From assembly GCA_963705155.1 (NCBI GenBank), contig CAVPJC010000013.1, forward strand, positions 248,001-312,000: a stretch of DNA of 64,000 nt. The letters run 5' to 3'. Every line of letters starts with the position of its first letter. The first letter of the stretch is position 1. Below the pieces are notes generated by a model. That model made no database searches. It worked only from the letters and a program-made list of their open reading frames with translations, and was not told the origin of the DNA. The DNA comes from CAVPJC01 sp963705155 (GTDB taxonomy: Bacteria > Chloroflexota > Anaerolineae > Anaerolineales > UBA4823). The position numbers and the translations under genes are program-made. Positions 35,799-45,508 of the stretch are shown one piece after another.

Positions 35799-37256
35799 AT
35801 GCGGCGTATAGCTTGGATGTACATTATAAGTGTCTTGCTAAGCGCGCTCGCACTGAGCGTTGGTTCGTTCATCAGTCGTCCCCAAGCGAGCCCACCCGTG
35901 TGGGTATTCCTTGTTCTGACGCTTACCACTACCTTCATGCGCATGTATCAAATAATCGCTCCCGATCATCGTTCATATGAGGGCTCCACAATCGCCTATG
36001 TTGCCGGAATTTTGCTTTTACCATCCTGGCTCTTTGTACTCCAGGTATTGATTTCTCAAGCCATCGAGTGGGTTTGGGTGCGGATGCGCACACCCGGCAG
36101 CTTGAGAGCGTGGTATCTACAGCCTTTCAATATGGCGAAGTGCATCATCGGTGGCATCCTGGCGAGCTTTATTAGCGTGGTGTTTAAGCAAGCGCCCCTG
36201 GCTACATATAATTTCCCCGATCTGGTTGTTATTCTTTTGATCATGGTTATCTATGTAGCAACCAATCAAATCTTATTGGGGTCGGCATTATTTCTCGCCC
36301 GCGGCATATCCTTTCGAGAGGCTGGGATCTTCCGGGATGCGATGTTAATTGAATTCCCACTGGCGTGTATCGGTTACGTCTCCTACGAGTTGATAGAGCA
36401 CAGTCCATTGTCCGTCATTTTCACCCTTGCTCCCATTTTGCTGATCTATCAGGTGTTTATGTTACCCAAAGTGCAAGGTGAGGCAATGAAGGCGCTACAG
36501 ATCGTCAACCGGGATTTGACCGAAGCCAACCAGTCCATCCAGCGTCTCAATGGAGAATTATTCCAGGCCCTCGCAAAAGTTTTTGATATGCGCGATCCAT
36601 ACGTTGGTGGACACGCCGCCCAGGTAGCGGTTTATGCAGTGGCAATTGCTGAGGAATTGGGTTTACCACCGGAAAGAATTGAATTAGTCCGGCAATCAGC
36701 CTTTATGCATGATATTGGTAAGCTTGCGATCCCTGAGGTGATCTTAAACAAGCCAGGACGGCTGACAGCCATTGAATACGATTTCGTTAAAAAGCATTCC
36801 GATATCGGCGCCGATTTGTTGGCTTCGACCAATGGATTACAGCATCTGGCACAGTTCATACGCCATCACCATGAGCGTTGGGATGGAGGTGGGTACCCTG
36901 TGGGGCTGGCGGGCGAAGAAATTCCCCTTGAGTCTCGAATTCTCAATCTGTGTAACTTAGTGGAGACGATGGCTTCTGATCGCCCTTATCATCATAGCAT
37001 GTCGCACATCGCGATTATGGACGAAGTCCGCCGCTGTACGGGTACGCAATTTGATCCGACTGTTGCAGAAGCGTTTATTAAGATAATCCGGCAAAATGGC
37101 CCTGCCTTTGTAATAAATTCGGCACGCTCGATTACCCATCAGTATGCTGCGACCTTATTGGCAAACGAAGGTCTGTACCAGAATATGTTCGCCAGTGTAG
37201 CGCCGCTTGGAACAGCGATTATTGGGAGCCGTAGGGGAGGAATTATGCCTCGATAG
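35799..37256 (+). CDS. membrane HD-GYP domain protein, probable c-di-GMP phosphodiesterase
   Basis: A 485-residue protein. Residues 1-225 hold about seven membrane helices, of the same kind as in the next gene; a coiled linker (VNRDLTEANQSIQRLNGELFQAL) leads to the HD-GYP domain with HAAQVAVYA, HDIGKLAIPE, KKHSDIG, RHHHERWDGGGYP and a final QFDP. HD-GYP enzymes hydrolyse c-di-GMP to pGpG or GMP. GGAGGAGG lies five bases before the ATG at 35799. Its last 15 codons run over DNA that, in another frame, codes a WNSDYW subtilase tail, so the C-terminus may be a rearrangement product. A terminator follows. Confidence 0.88.
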   Translation: MRRIAWMYIISVLLSALALSVGSFISRPQASPPVWVFLVLTLTTTFMRMYQIIAPDHRSYEGSTIAYVAGILLLPSWLFVLQVLISQAIEWVWVRMRTPGSLRAWYLQPFNMAKCIIGGILASFISVVFKQAPLATYNFPDLVVILLIMVIYVATNQILLGSALFLARGISFREAGIFRDAMLIEFPLACIGYVSYELIEHSPLSVIFTLAPILLIYQVFMLPKVQGEAMKALQIVNRDLTEANQSIQRLNGELFQALAKVFDMRDPYVGGHAAQVAVYAVAIAEELGLPPERIELVRQSAFMHDIGKLAIPEVILNKPGRLTAIEYDFVKKHSDIGADLLASTNGLQHLAQFIRHHHERWDGGGYPVGLAGEEIPLESRILNLCNLVETMASDRPYHHSMSHIAIMDEVRRCTGTQFDPTVAEAFIKIIRQNGPAFVINSARSITHQYAATLLANEGLYQNMFASVAPLGTAIIGSRRGGIMPR

Positions 37257-37275
37257 TCTATTCAATATTTTAGAC

Positions 37276-37309
37276 CATGCCTGCTGGTTGACTTTGCAGG
37301 CATGTTTTT
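37276..37309 (+). terminator. rho-independent terminator
   Basis: CATGCCTGC (37276-37284) pairs with GCAGGCATG (37296-37304) around an 11-base loop, followed by TTTTTAATA. It separates the HD-GYP gene from the GGDEF gene. Confidence 0.88.
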
Positions 37310-37428
37310 AATAACCATTAAACCCCTGCCACATCTGACAGGTAGCACTCAGAATTGTTAGGCAACAATCAATTGGATATCGTTATAATGGAGATCATCC
37401 ATCCTCTTGACAGAATGGACATAGGATC

Positions 37429-40174
37429 ATGCGAGATTTATCTGTAAAAACCAGATCTTATATCATTGGGGTTTATATTACTGGCTTTTCAATATTGGTG
37501 TGGAACCTCGCCAATTTCCACCTGAATGATACCTGGCTATTTGTTGCACTGTGTGTCCTGTCATCGCTTTCGCTTATCCTGAAGGTCGTTGGGAGCACCA
37601 ACCGTTCGCATTACAATATCAGTTTTCTAATCTATGCGTTTTCATTTGTCTTGCTCGGGCCAGGTCCCACCATGCTGGTCATGCTGGTTTCCAACCTAGC
37701 AGAATGGGTCTGGAATAAATATACCTGGTATATCCAGACCTTCAATATCGCTTCTTATTTCATCACCCTGGCGATCACTGATCTGATCTACAGGGGGTTT
37801 TATGTGAGGGGCGAAATTTATGAAGTCCAGGGCATTGTAGCACTTTTACTTGCCATGGCCGGCTATACGCTCGTGAACCATCTCCTCATTGGTGTGGTGA
37901 TCTGGTTGGCGCGAGGCGAGAATTTTGCCAAGTCTGGCATATTCCAGTTCTTCCCGCTCATGCTCGATTTTACAATGATGTGCATGGGCGCTGGGGCAGC
38001 CATTTTGTGGTTGGCCAGCCCCTCTTCGGTGATCCTGGTTCTCATGCCGCTTTATCTGATCTATTCTACACTGAAAGTGCCGGCCCTCGAGCGCCAGTCT
38101 GAGCTGAACTCCAAAGACCGGGCTTTACAATGTGCGCTATTTCGAGCGGGCGCTGCAATCCGAGCTGAAACGCGCCGAGCGTTTCGACCGCCCGCTGACC
38201 ATCGTGATGGCCGATCTGGACCTGTTGCGCAATATTAACAACACCTATGGTCACCTGGCGGGCGATGAGGTCCTGATCGGGGTTGCCAACATCCTGAAAA
38301 AGTCTGTGCGTGATTACGATGTGGTCTCGCGCTTTGGCGGCGAAGAATATGCTATCCTGATGCCTGAGACATCGTCAGCCGAAGCATTCCCACGCATTGA
38401 GGCCATCCGGGAAAGTATCGTGGCAGCCGAGTTCAGCGTGGCCACCAGTGTCACGCCCATTAAAATCACGATGAGCTTTGGCATTGCCAGCCGCCAGGGA
38501 TTCGGCCAACTGGGCAGTGATATTGTTCATAATGCGGATGCGGCGCTGTACCATGCCAAGCTACACGGCCGGAATGGTACGTTTATCTACTCAGATGAAG
38601 GCTTTATCAAAACCGATGGCCAGAAAGAGGAACAATTAGCCCCTGCGGAACACAGTAACCTTGAAGAGCGCATCCAACACCAGGATATCCCCTTCATCCC
38701 ATCAAAATTGCGCACTCCCCCGGCAGTGGTCCAGCCACAGACCGAACAGGCGCAGCCAACTCAGCCGGCGTCTGCACAAAACCGGCTTCTGCCATCCTGG
38801 GTGGTCAACATCTACATCATTGCCCTGGGAGCAGCAGCCGTGCTTCTCTTTTGGGCAATTTTCCAGCCCGCTGGCTACATCGATTGGTTTGGGCTGGTAA
38901 TCTTCACCCTGGTTGTGGTTATGACGGAATGGTTCTCGGTGGATATATACGTTCGTAATACGGCCGTTTCCACCTCGGCTGCTCCGCTGACCGCCGGGAT
39001 CCTGCTCTTCGGACCGCTGGCTGCAATGGTGCTGAGTATTGGCTTTGCCCTCGTGGCGATGATCAAACACGACAGCAGGTTCAGCAGGTTTATCTTTAAC
39101 GCTAGCAACCAGATGTTGGCTGGCATGCTCTACCTTGCCCTGATCTCAATCCACGGCTTCCCGTTCAGTGCGCTTCCTGAGTGGAAACAGCTGCTATTTT
39201 GCCTGGGCGCCGTTGCTATTGTTTATATCACCACGACATTGTTCATATCCATAGGGATGTCTCTGGATACGACAACCCCTTTTCACGAGCTATGGAGAGA
39301 GCAGTTCGGCTGGCTGGCGCCTTACTATCTTGCCATGGGGATGATCGCCTATGGCTTGATCTTCAGCTACCTGAAAGGCGGCATCCTTGGCCTGGTAGTG
39401 ATCATCATCCCCCTGCTTGTCCTGCGTTTCTCCCAAAAACAATATATTGACCGAACAAAGACCTATGTCAACGAATTGAAGGGGAAAAACCAGGCATTGA
39501 TCCAAACCACGCAAGAACTCCAAAAAGTAAGTGACGCGTTATTGGATACTCTGGCGGAAGTTGTTGACATGCGTGACCCATACGCTCTGGTGCATTCAAG
39601 GCAGGTGGCAAACTACTCCGAGATGATTGGCATTGCTCTCGGTTTGCCGCCCCGGCAGGTGGATTTGATCCGTAAGGCCGGGCTGCTGCACGATATTGGT
39701 AAATTAGGAGTGCGGGAATCGATCTTGCTAAAACCTTCCACCCTGACCCTTGCAGAATACAATCAGGTGAAAGAACATTCTGCTTATGGCGCCGATTTAT
39801 TGCAAAAGACACACTCTCTGAAGGACCTTATTCCGATTATTCGACACCACCATGAGCATTATGATGGCTCTGGTTATCCCGACCGGCTGTCAGGCAGCAA
39901 TATTCCGCTGGAGGCTCGCATCATCAGTGTTGCTGATGCGATCGATGCGATGGCCACTGAACGCCCTTATCGATACTCACGCACGCAGCCGGAGATTATC
40001 GATGAGCTTCTCAATAATTCTGGGACTCAATTCGACCCGTTCATTGTTCAGGTGTTTGTCGATATTGCCTGGTCGCGTGCTGCGCCAATCATCGTGCCCA
40101 CTTCTATGAACGAGAATTTGAAACCGACCGGGGAAGGTAATGTAGAGAGGATTTCACAGGCGGCCCGGGTCTGA
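37429..40174 (+). CDS. bifunctional-type protein: membrane sensor, GGDEF, second membrane sensor, HD-GYP (one frame break)
   Basis: About 914 residues after correction. Order: seven-helix module (residues 10-215), GGDEF domain (SKTGLYNVRYFERALQ … ADLDLLRNINNTYGHLAGDEVL … SRFGGEEYAI), a Pro/Gln-rich linker, a second seven-helix module (about residues 465-665), coiled linker, HD-GYP domain (HSRQVANYS, HDIGKLGV, RHHHEHYDGSGYP). The synthase site is GGEEY, with Tyr for the usual Phe; an RDYD inhibitory site stands five residues before it. One chain could therefore both make and break c-di-GMP under two separate inputs. Removing one base near 38114 (AAAGACC) restores GGDEF. TATAAT lies at 37384-37389. 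Confidence 0.88.
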
Positions 40175-40193
40175 AAACCAAAGGCACGTCTCC

Positions 40194-42233
40194 TTAATCG
40201 CCTTCCCCCGCCAGCAGCCTGATCTTTTCCCAGGGTTTGGCATTGGATTCTTCCGCGAGAATCGCCCTGAAGATCAAATATCTGATCTCGCAAAACAGCC
40301 GCCTTTTCAAATTCCAGGTTCCTGGCTGCTTCCTTCATCTGCTTTTCCATTTCAGTGATGATCTTCTGCAGCTCAGATTTTTGCAGGCCAGAAGCGCCCT
40401 TTACGTTATACTCCGCCCTCGATTCAGACACAGAATGGACTGCGAGCTGATCGGTCAGATCACGAACAGCCTTGAAGATGCTGATGGGTTGAATCCCATT
40501 GGCTTCGTTATAAGCGACTTGTTTGGCGCGGCGGCGGTTGGTTTCATCGATGGCATGTTTCATCGAATCGGTCATCACATCGGCATACATGATGACCTTG
40601 CCCTCTACATGCCGGGCGGCACGGCCAATCGTTTGGATGAGGGCGGTTCCAGAGCGCAAAAAGCCCTCCTTGTCAGCATCCAGGATGGCTACCAGCGATA
40701 CTTCTGGAAGATCCAGGCCTTCACGCAGCAGGTTGATGCCCACGACGACATCAAAGACACCCAGACGTAAATCCCGCAGGATGCCAATGCGCTCGAGTGT
40801 GTCGATCTCTGAGTGTAAATAGTGAACCTTGATGCCCAGCTCCATCAGGTAATCGGCGAGTTTTTCTGCCATGCGCTTGGTGAGCGTAGTCACAAGAGTA
40901 CGTTGGCCCACCTCCACCCGCTTGCGGATTTCTGCAACAAGGTCATCTACCTGTCCTGCCACCGGTCTGACGTCCACCTCGGGGTCTACCAAACCCGTGG
41001 GACGGATGATTTGCTCCACTACCTGGTCGGCGATACCCATTTCATAGCTGGCGGGTGTGGCAGATGTGTAGATGGTCGATCCCATGCGTTCTTTGAATTC
41101 TTCGAAAGTAAGCGGGCGGTTATCCATAGCAGATGGCAGGCGAAAACCGTATTCAACCAGGGTACCTTTACGAGAACGGTCACCGTTATACATGCCTCGG
41201 ATCTGGGGGACCGTCATGTGCGACTCGTCGAGGATCAGGAGATATTCACTGGGCATGTAATCCATAAAGTCCAGGGAGGTGATCCCTGTGGGCGTTGATC
41301 CAGGTGGCGGGAGTAGTTTTCAATGCCAGAACAGTAGCCGACCTCGCGAAGCATCTCCAGATCGTAGAGGGTGCGTTGTTCCAGGCGCTGGGCTTCCAGC
41401 AGCCGGTCCTGGGTGCGCAGGTCGGTCAGCCTGACGGCTAACTCGGTCTCGATATCTGCAATGGCTTGTTGGAGTTTTTCCTGGTCGGTGATGAAATGGC
41501 GTGCAGGGAAGATGCTGATGGAGTTAAGCTGGCGGCGCAGCTCGCCTGTGATGGCATCGAACTCGACCAGGCGTTCAACCTCGTCGCCGAAGAAGGTGAT
41601 GCGGTATCCCATCTGGTCCTGGTAAGCCGGGATGATCTCGAGCGTATCGCCCCTTACCCGAAAAGTACCCGGTCGCAAATCCAGATCATTGCGTTCATAC
41701 TGGCCCTCAATCAACTGGCGCAAGAGCGCATTGCGGCGGTAAACATTGCCGCTTTCCAGGTTAATTACTACGCGTCCATAGGCCTCAGGATTACCAATTC
41801 CGTAGATGCAAGACACCGAGGCGACGATGATGACATCTTTACGTGACATAAGCGCCGTGGTAGCTGCCAGGCGCAGGCGTTCGATTTCCTCGTTGATGTC
41901 GCTGTCTTTTTCGATATACAGATCATGGCGGGGAACGTAGGCTTCCGGCTGGTAGTAATCATAGTAGCTTACAAAATAAGCCACCGCGTTATCCGGAAAA
42001 AACTCTTTGAATTCAGCGTAGAGCTGAGCCGCCAGGGTTTTATTGTGAGCCATCACGAGCGCCGGGCGATTTAACTTCTCGATGATGGCGGCAATCGTAA
42101 ATGTTTTACCGGTACCGGTGGCGCCCAGAAGCACCTGGTTCTGATAACCATTCTGGATACCCTCAACCAGCTGACGGATCGCTTCCGGCTGGTCGCCTGT
42201 AGGTACGAAAGGGGCATTTAATTTGAAGTCCAT
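40194..42233 (-). CDS. uvrB: excinuclease ABC subunit B (two frame breaks)
   Basis: Damage-verifying helicase of nucleotide excision repair, 679 residues after correction. Walker A GATGTGKTFTIAAI, the beta-hairpin YYDYYQPEAYVP, helicase motifs (LDESHMTVPQIRGMYNGDRSRK; INLLREGLDLPEVSLVAILDADKEGFLRS; QTIGRAARH) and the C-terminal UVR motif (MEKQMKEAARNLEFEKAAVLRDQI) are seen. Frame changes lie near 41260 and 40275 and cancel. The true stop is at 40194, converging on the GGDEF gene with 19 bases between. Its promoter holds a palindrome shared with recA. Confidence 0.94.
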
Positions 42234-42250
42234 GGCTTATTCCCACGCCA

Positions 42251-42272
42251 ATTATAACACATATGTGCTAAC
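42251..42272 (-). promoter_or_regulatory. uvrB promoter with LexA-like palindrome
   Basis: TATAAT on the minus strand (plus ATTATA 42251-42256) is flanked at once by the perfect palindrome CACATATGTG (42258-42267). Read on the plus strand, TAACACATATGTGC matches TAGCACAAATGTTC of the recA promoter at 11 of 14 positions. The box resembles the Gram-positive-type SOS box GAACATATGTTC. Confidence 0.6.
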
Positions 42273-42277
42273 AATCC

Positions 42278-43339
42278 TCATCGCACAAAAATCGGGTTGC
42301 TGAAAATCCAGCCGCGGCGTTTGCCCTGGTATTGTATATAAACTTCTATCCGGTATATACCTGGCTCAGTAGTAATATGTGTGCAGGTTTCGCGCTTGTT
42401 CCAGGTTTTAATCACTTTGCCATCTTTTAACAACAAGCATTCGGTGGGCAATGGCAGGCGTATCTGGAAGGTGATCCCGTTTTTGGATGAAATCTCTTCA
42501 CCCATGCAGGCAGAAGTATCTTTACCCTGGGCCGTAAAGCGAAAACCACGCGTGGGGTGGGGCAAATCGTAGCCCACGAAAGCACGACCACGGGCGAGAG
42601 TATCCAAAATCATGCGGCGATCTTCGGTAAGGTCTCCGCTCAGAGCTGCCGGTGCATAGATATGGGTGTTGACGGTTTTGAAATGGAATTTGTATGGAAA
42701 TAATGTACGACGGAGCGGTCCCATCCTGGCCGGCAGAGCGTGGGCATCTGATCCACCGATTGCAACCACTTTTCGTCCTGAGGCGAGTAATTCATCCCAT
42801 TTGCTTAACACCTGGAGAAATGGTCCATGAGCAATCTCATTGGGATTGTAGGCATAATAGATAGCGTGTAGTTTGCTTTTCAGCAATGATTTGAACTCAC
42901 TCATCGCATTCCAGAGCTCGATGCCGTTATAACCCTGAAGCTCCCAGTCGACCCACGAGATGTCCGTTTCGCCAACAGCCGGGGCCTCGGGGTCGTGAGG
43001 ATGTGCAAGGAAAGAAATGCCCCCGGCGCGCTTTACACCTTCTATCAGCCGTTGAGGATCATAAGCAAGGGTTGCCAGCTCGCGATTTGCGCCAAAAACA
43101 AGCAGGTGGTTTTTCTGGGGGTCACGCGCCTGGTCGTGGATTTCTTCGCCCACCAGGAGCAGCACGCGGCGCTCACCGCTTCGGTAATAATCCTCGGGGC
43201 CGTTGACAAAGACATTGTGATCGGTGACGATGACGACATCCACCCCGGCCTGTAAAGCAGCGCTGGCAATATCGGCGTGAGAGCCATGGCCATCGGAATA
43301 GCCGGTGTGCATGTGAAGATTAATGATAAGTTCGTGCAT
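42278..43339 (-). CDS. PHP domain metal-dependent hydrolase
   Basis: A 353-residue protein with a PHP amidohydrolase-like fold: HMHTGYSDGHGSHADIASAALQAG, VVIVTDHNVFV, ISFLAHPHDPEA and a late GGSDAHAL, which supply the metal ligands. Family members hydrolyse phosphoesters or nucleotides (histidinol-phosphatase and trpH types); this one carries an extra C-terminal beta domain of about 90 residues (SSKNGITFQIRLPLPTECLLLKDGKVIKTWNK). The substrate is unknown. The end of the gene abuts the uvrB promoter. Confidence 0.82.
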   Translation of the reverse strand: MHELIINLHMHTGYSDGHGSHADIASAALQAGVDVVIVTDHNVFVNGPEDYYRSGERRVLLLVGEEIHDQARDPQKNHLLVFGANRELATLAYDPQRLIEGVKRAGGISFLAHPHDPEAPAVGETDISWVDWELQGYNGIELWNAMSEFKSLLKSKLHAIYYAYNPNEIAHGPFLQVLSKWDELLASGRKVVAIGGSDAHALPARMGPLRRTLFPYKFHFKTVNTHIYAPAALSGDLTEDRRMILDTLARGRAFVGYDLPHPTRGFRFTAQGKDTSACMGEEISSKNGITFQIRLPLPTECLLLKDGKVIKTWNKRETCTHITTEPGIYRIEVYIQYQGKRRGWIFSNPIFVR

Positions 43340-43356
43340 ATAGAATTCTTCCCCAT

Positions 43357-43385
43357 TTGACGAATCAACATTGGGAAGGTATAAT
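43357..43385 (+). promoter_or_regulatory. strong promoter TTGACG-17-TATAAT for secG
   Basis: TTGACG at 43357-43362 and TATAAT at 43380-43385 are 17 bases apart. Transcription should start near 43392, 34 bases before the GTG. Confidence 0.8.
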
Positions 43386-43425
43386 CCGCAAGCTGTCAGT
43401 CTTGTTCTAAATTCTGGAGGTTTCT

Positions 43426-43650
43426 GTGAAAGTTTGGTTAGATATTTCTTTGATTATAACGTCAATTGCGTTGATTACCAGCGTGATCTTGCAGAGTAAG
43501 GGCGCCGGGTTGGGAGGGTTGACTGGTCAGGATACCGGTGGGATTTTTACCGCCCGGCGCGGCATCGAGAAGGTTCTTTTTCGTGTTACGATTGGCCTGA
43601 GCATCCTCTTTTTTGTTCTGGCGATTTCAACCGTGCTAGTCACCGGCTAG
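43426..43650 (+). CDS. secG: preprotein translocase subunit SecG
   Basis: A 74-residue protein with two membrane helices (about residues 3-22 and 50-72) joined by the SecG-type loop LQSKGAGLGGLTGQDTGGIFTARRGIEKVLFRVT. It assists SecYE-driven protein export. The start is GTG, five bases after GGAGG (43416-43420). A terminator 54 bases downstream makes it a single-gene unit. Confidence 0.93.
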   Translation: MKVWLDISLIITSIALITSVILQSKGAGLGGLTGQDTGGIFTARRGIEKVLFRVTIGLSILFFVLAISTVLVTG

Positions 43651-43703
43651 TGGGAGAATCTGAAAAGGCGGACGTCTTCCATAGCCGTCAGGTATGATCT
43701 GCC

Positions 43704-43742
43704 AAAGGGCGGTCCGGCCTGGCTGGAGAACGCCCTTTTTTG
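43704..43742 (+). terminator. rho-independent terminator
   Basis: AAAGGGCG (43704-43711) pairs with CGCCCTTT (43731-43738) with a 19-base loop, followed by further T. It ends 18 bases before the start of the oligopeptide-binding protein gene, so that gene needs either readthrough or a promoter within the hairpin region. Confidence 0.75.
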
Positions 43743-43759
43743 TCGTCTAAACAACTATT

Positions 43760-45457
43760 ATGAAGAGATTGCGCTGGCAAATCCTGGTTGTTGTCCTGGC
43801 ATTAGCGGCGATTGCCGCACTGCTTTTACTCCAGCAGCCTGCCATTGTGCAGCAGGTGACTCAGGAAAATCAACCCGCCGCCGGGGGTGTCTACACCGAG
43901 GCAGTGATTGGGGCTCCCGGGCGTCTGAATCCGCTTTTAGATGCGTATAACCAGGCAGACCGGGATGTGACCAGGTTGGTTTTCAGTGGTCTCCTTCGAT
44001 TTGACAGCAACGGGCTGCCTCAGGTCGACCTGGCAGAGTCGTGGGGTATATCGCAGGATAATTCGGTTTACAATTTCTCCATCCGCGCCCAGGCAGTCTG
44101 GCACGATGGTCAGCCTGTAACGGCCGAGGACGTGCTCTTTACGGTCGATCTTCTCCGTGATCCAGATCTGCCAATCCCTGCGGATGTGCGCACTTTATGG
44201 GAGCAGGTAGAGGTCAAGGTGCTGGATGAAAAAACGATCCAGTTCCGGTTGCCTGAACCGTTTGCGCCGTTCCTGGACTATTTAACCTTTGGCGTTTTGC
44301 CCAAGCACTTGCTGGATGCTGTATCGACACCAGACATCCTGAATGCACCGTTTAATCTGAACCCGGTGGGGAGTGGACCGTTCAAATTTGTGCGTTTACT
44401 GAGCGAAAATGGCCGTATCCAGGGTTTGGAATTAGAGGCATTTGAGGATTATTATGGAAACCGGCCTTTCATCGACCAGTTTACAATCCGTTACTATCCA
44501 GATGCAGATGCGGCCCTGACAGCCTATGAACAGGGGGAAGTTCTGGGGGTCAGCCAGATTGCCCCAGAGCAATTAGCCCGCGCATTGCGGACGCCGCAGT
44601 TAAATTTGTACACAGGACGGCTGCCACAGCTCGTTATCATTTATCTTAACCTGGATGATCCAACCCTGCCGTTTTTCCAGGATGCAAACCTGCGACGGGC
44701 GATGTTGATGTCGCTCAATCGCCAATGGATGGTCGATCGGGTATTGAACGGGCAGGCCCTGATCGCAGACGGACCGATCTTCCCGGGCACATGGGCGTTT
44801 TTTGAGGGGATTGAGCGCCTGGGTTATGAGCCTGACAGGGCGCTGGATATTATCAAGGCCGCCGGATACACCATCCCGGCCGAAGGCGGAAATGTGCGCT
44901 CGAAAGATGGGGTGGCGCTGTCTTTCGAGATGGTATATCCCGACGATGCATTGCACACAGCGCTTTTTCAGGCTGTGCAACGGGATTGGGCCTTGCAGGG
45001 TATCGAAGTAAAACCTAAACCGGTGGCGTACAACGAATTGATCGCATCCTACCTGGAGCCGCGCACCTACCAGGCTGCCATGGTAGATTTGAATATGGCG
45101 CGATCACCTGATCCCGACCCTTATCCCTTCTGGCACCAGGCCCAGATCACAGGTGGTCAAAACTATGCCAAGTGGAATGACCGCCAGGCCAGCGAGTACC
45201 TGGAGCGTGGAAGGGTGACGGTGGAGCTGGGTGAGCGGATCAAGGTTTACCGGAACTTCCAGGTTCGATTTTCACAGGAACTTCCGGCCCTGCCTCTGTA
45301 TTACCCGGTATATTCTTACGGTGTGGATGAACAAGTGCAGGGGGTGAGCATGGGACCGCTGTTTGATCTCAGCGATCGTTTTGCAACCGTGAACATGTGG
45401 TTTCTGAACACGACGCGCCAGGCTGCGCCGGCGGTGACCCCCAGCGGTACGCCTTAA
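43760..45457 (+). CDS. oligopeptide/dipeptide ABC transporter substrate-binding protein
   Basis: A 565-residue SBP_bac_5 protein. An N-terminal helix (WQILVVVLALAAIAALLLL) without a lipobox suggests a membrane anchor or a cleaved signal. The family region YTEAVIGAPGRLNPLLDAYNQADRDVTRLVFSGLLRFD, the WHDGQPVTAEDVLFTVDLLRDP motif and the PNP-like NPVGSGPFKFV are clear. It captures peptides, nickel or other solutes outside the membrane. No permease or ATPase gene is adjacent, so transport partners must be elsewhere. Confidence 0.87.
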   Translation: MKRLRWQILVVVLALAAIAALLLLQQPAIVQQVTQENQPAAGGVYTEAVIGAPGRLNPLLDAYNQADRDVTRLVFSGLLRFDSNGLPQVDLAESWGISQDNSVYNFSIRAQAVWHDGQPVTAEDVLFTVDLLRDPDLPIPADVRTLWEQVEVKVLDEKTIQFRLPEPFAPFLDYLTFGVLPKHLLDAVSTPDILNAPFNLNPVGSGPFKFVRLLSENGRIQGLELEAFEDYYGNRPFIDQFTIRYYPDADAALTAYEQGEVLGVSQIAPEQLARALRTPQLNLYTGRLPQLVIIYLNLDDPTLPFFQDANLRRAMLMSLNRQWMVDRVLNGQALIADGPIFPGTWAFFEGIERLGYEPDRALDIIKAAGYTIPAEGGNVRSKDGVALSFEMVYPDDALHTALFQAVQRDWALQGIEVKPKPVAYNELIASYLEPRTYQAAMVDLNMARSPDPDPYPFWHQAQITGGQNYAKWNDRQASEYLERGRVTVELGERIKVYRNFQVRFSQELPALPLYYPVYSYGVDEQVQGVSMGPLFDLSDRFATVNMWFLNTTRQAAPAVTPSGTP

Positions 45458-45477
45458 TAAATTTGTAACCTGCCTGA

Positions 45478-45508
45478 AGGCGTCTGCGTGAACCGGGCGC
45501 CTTTTTTT
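45478..45508. terminator. terminator between convergent genes
   Basis: AGGCG (45478-45482) pairs with CGCCT (45498-45502), with further weak pairing inside, followed by TTTTTTTATT on the plus strand. It lies between the binding-protein gene and the methyltransferase gene. Confidence 0.6.
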
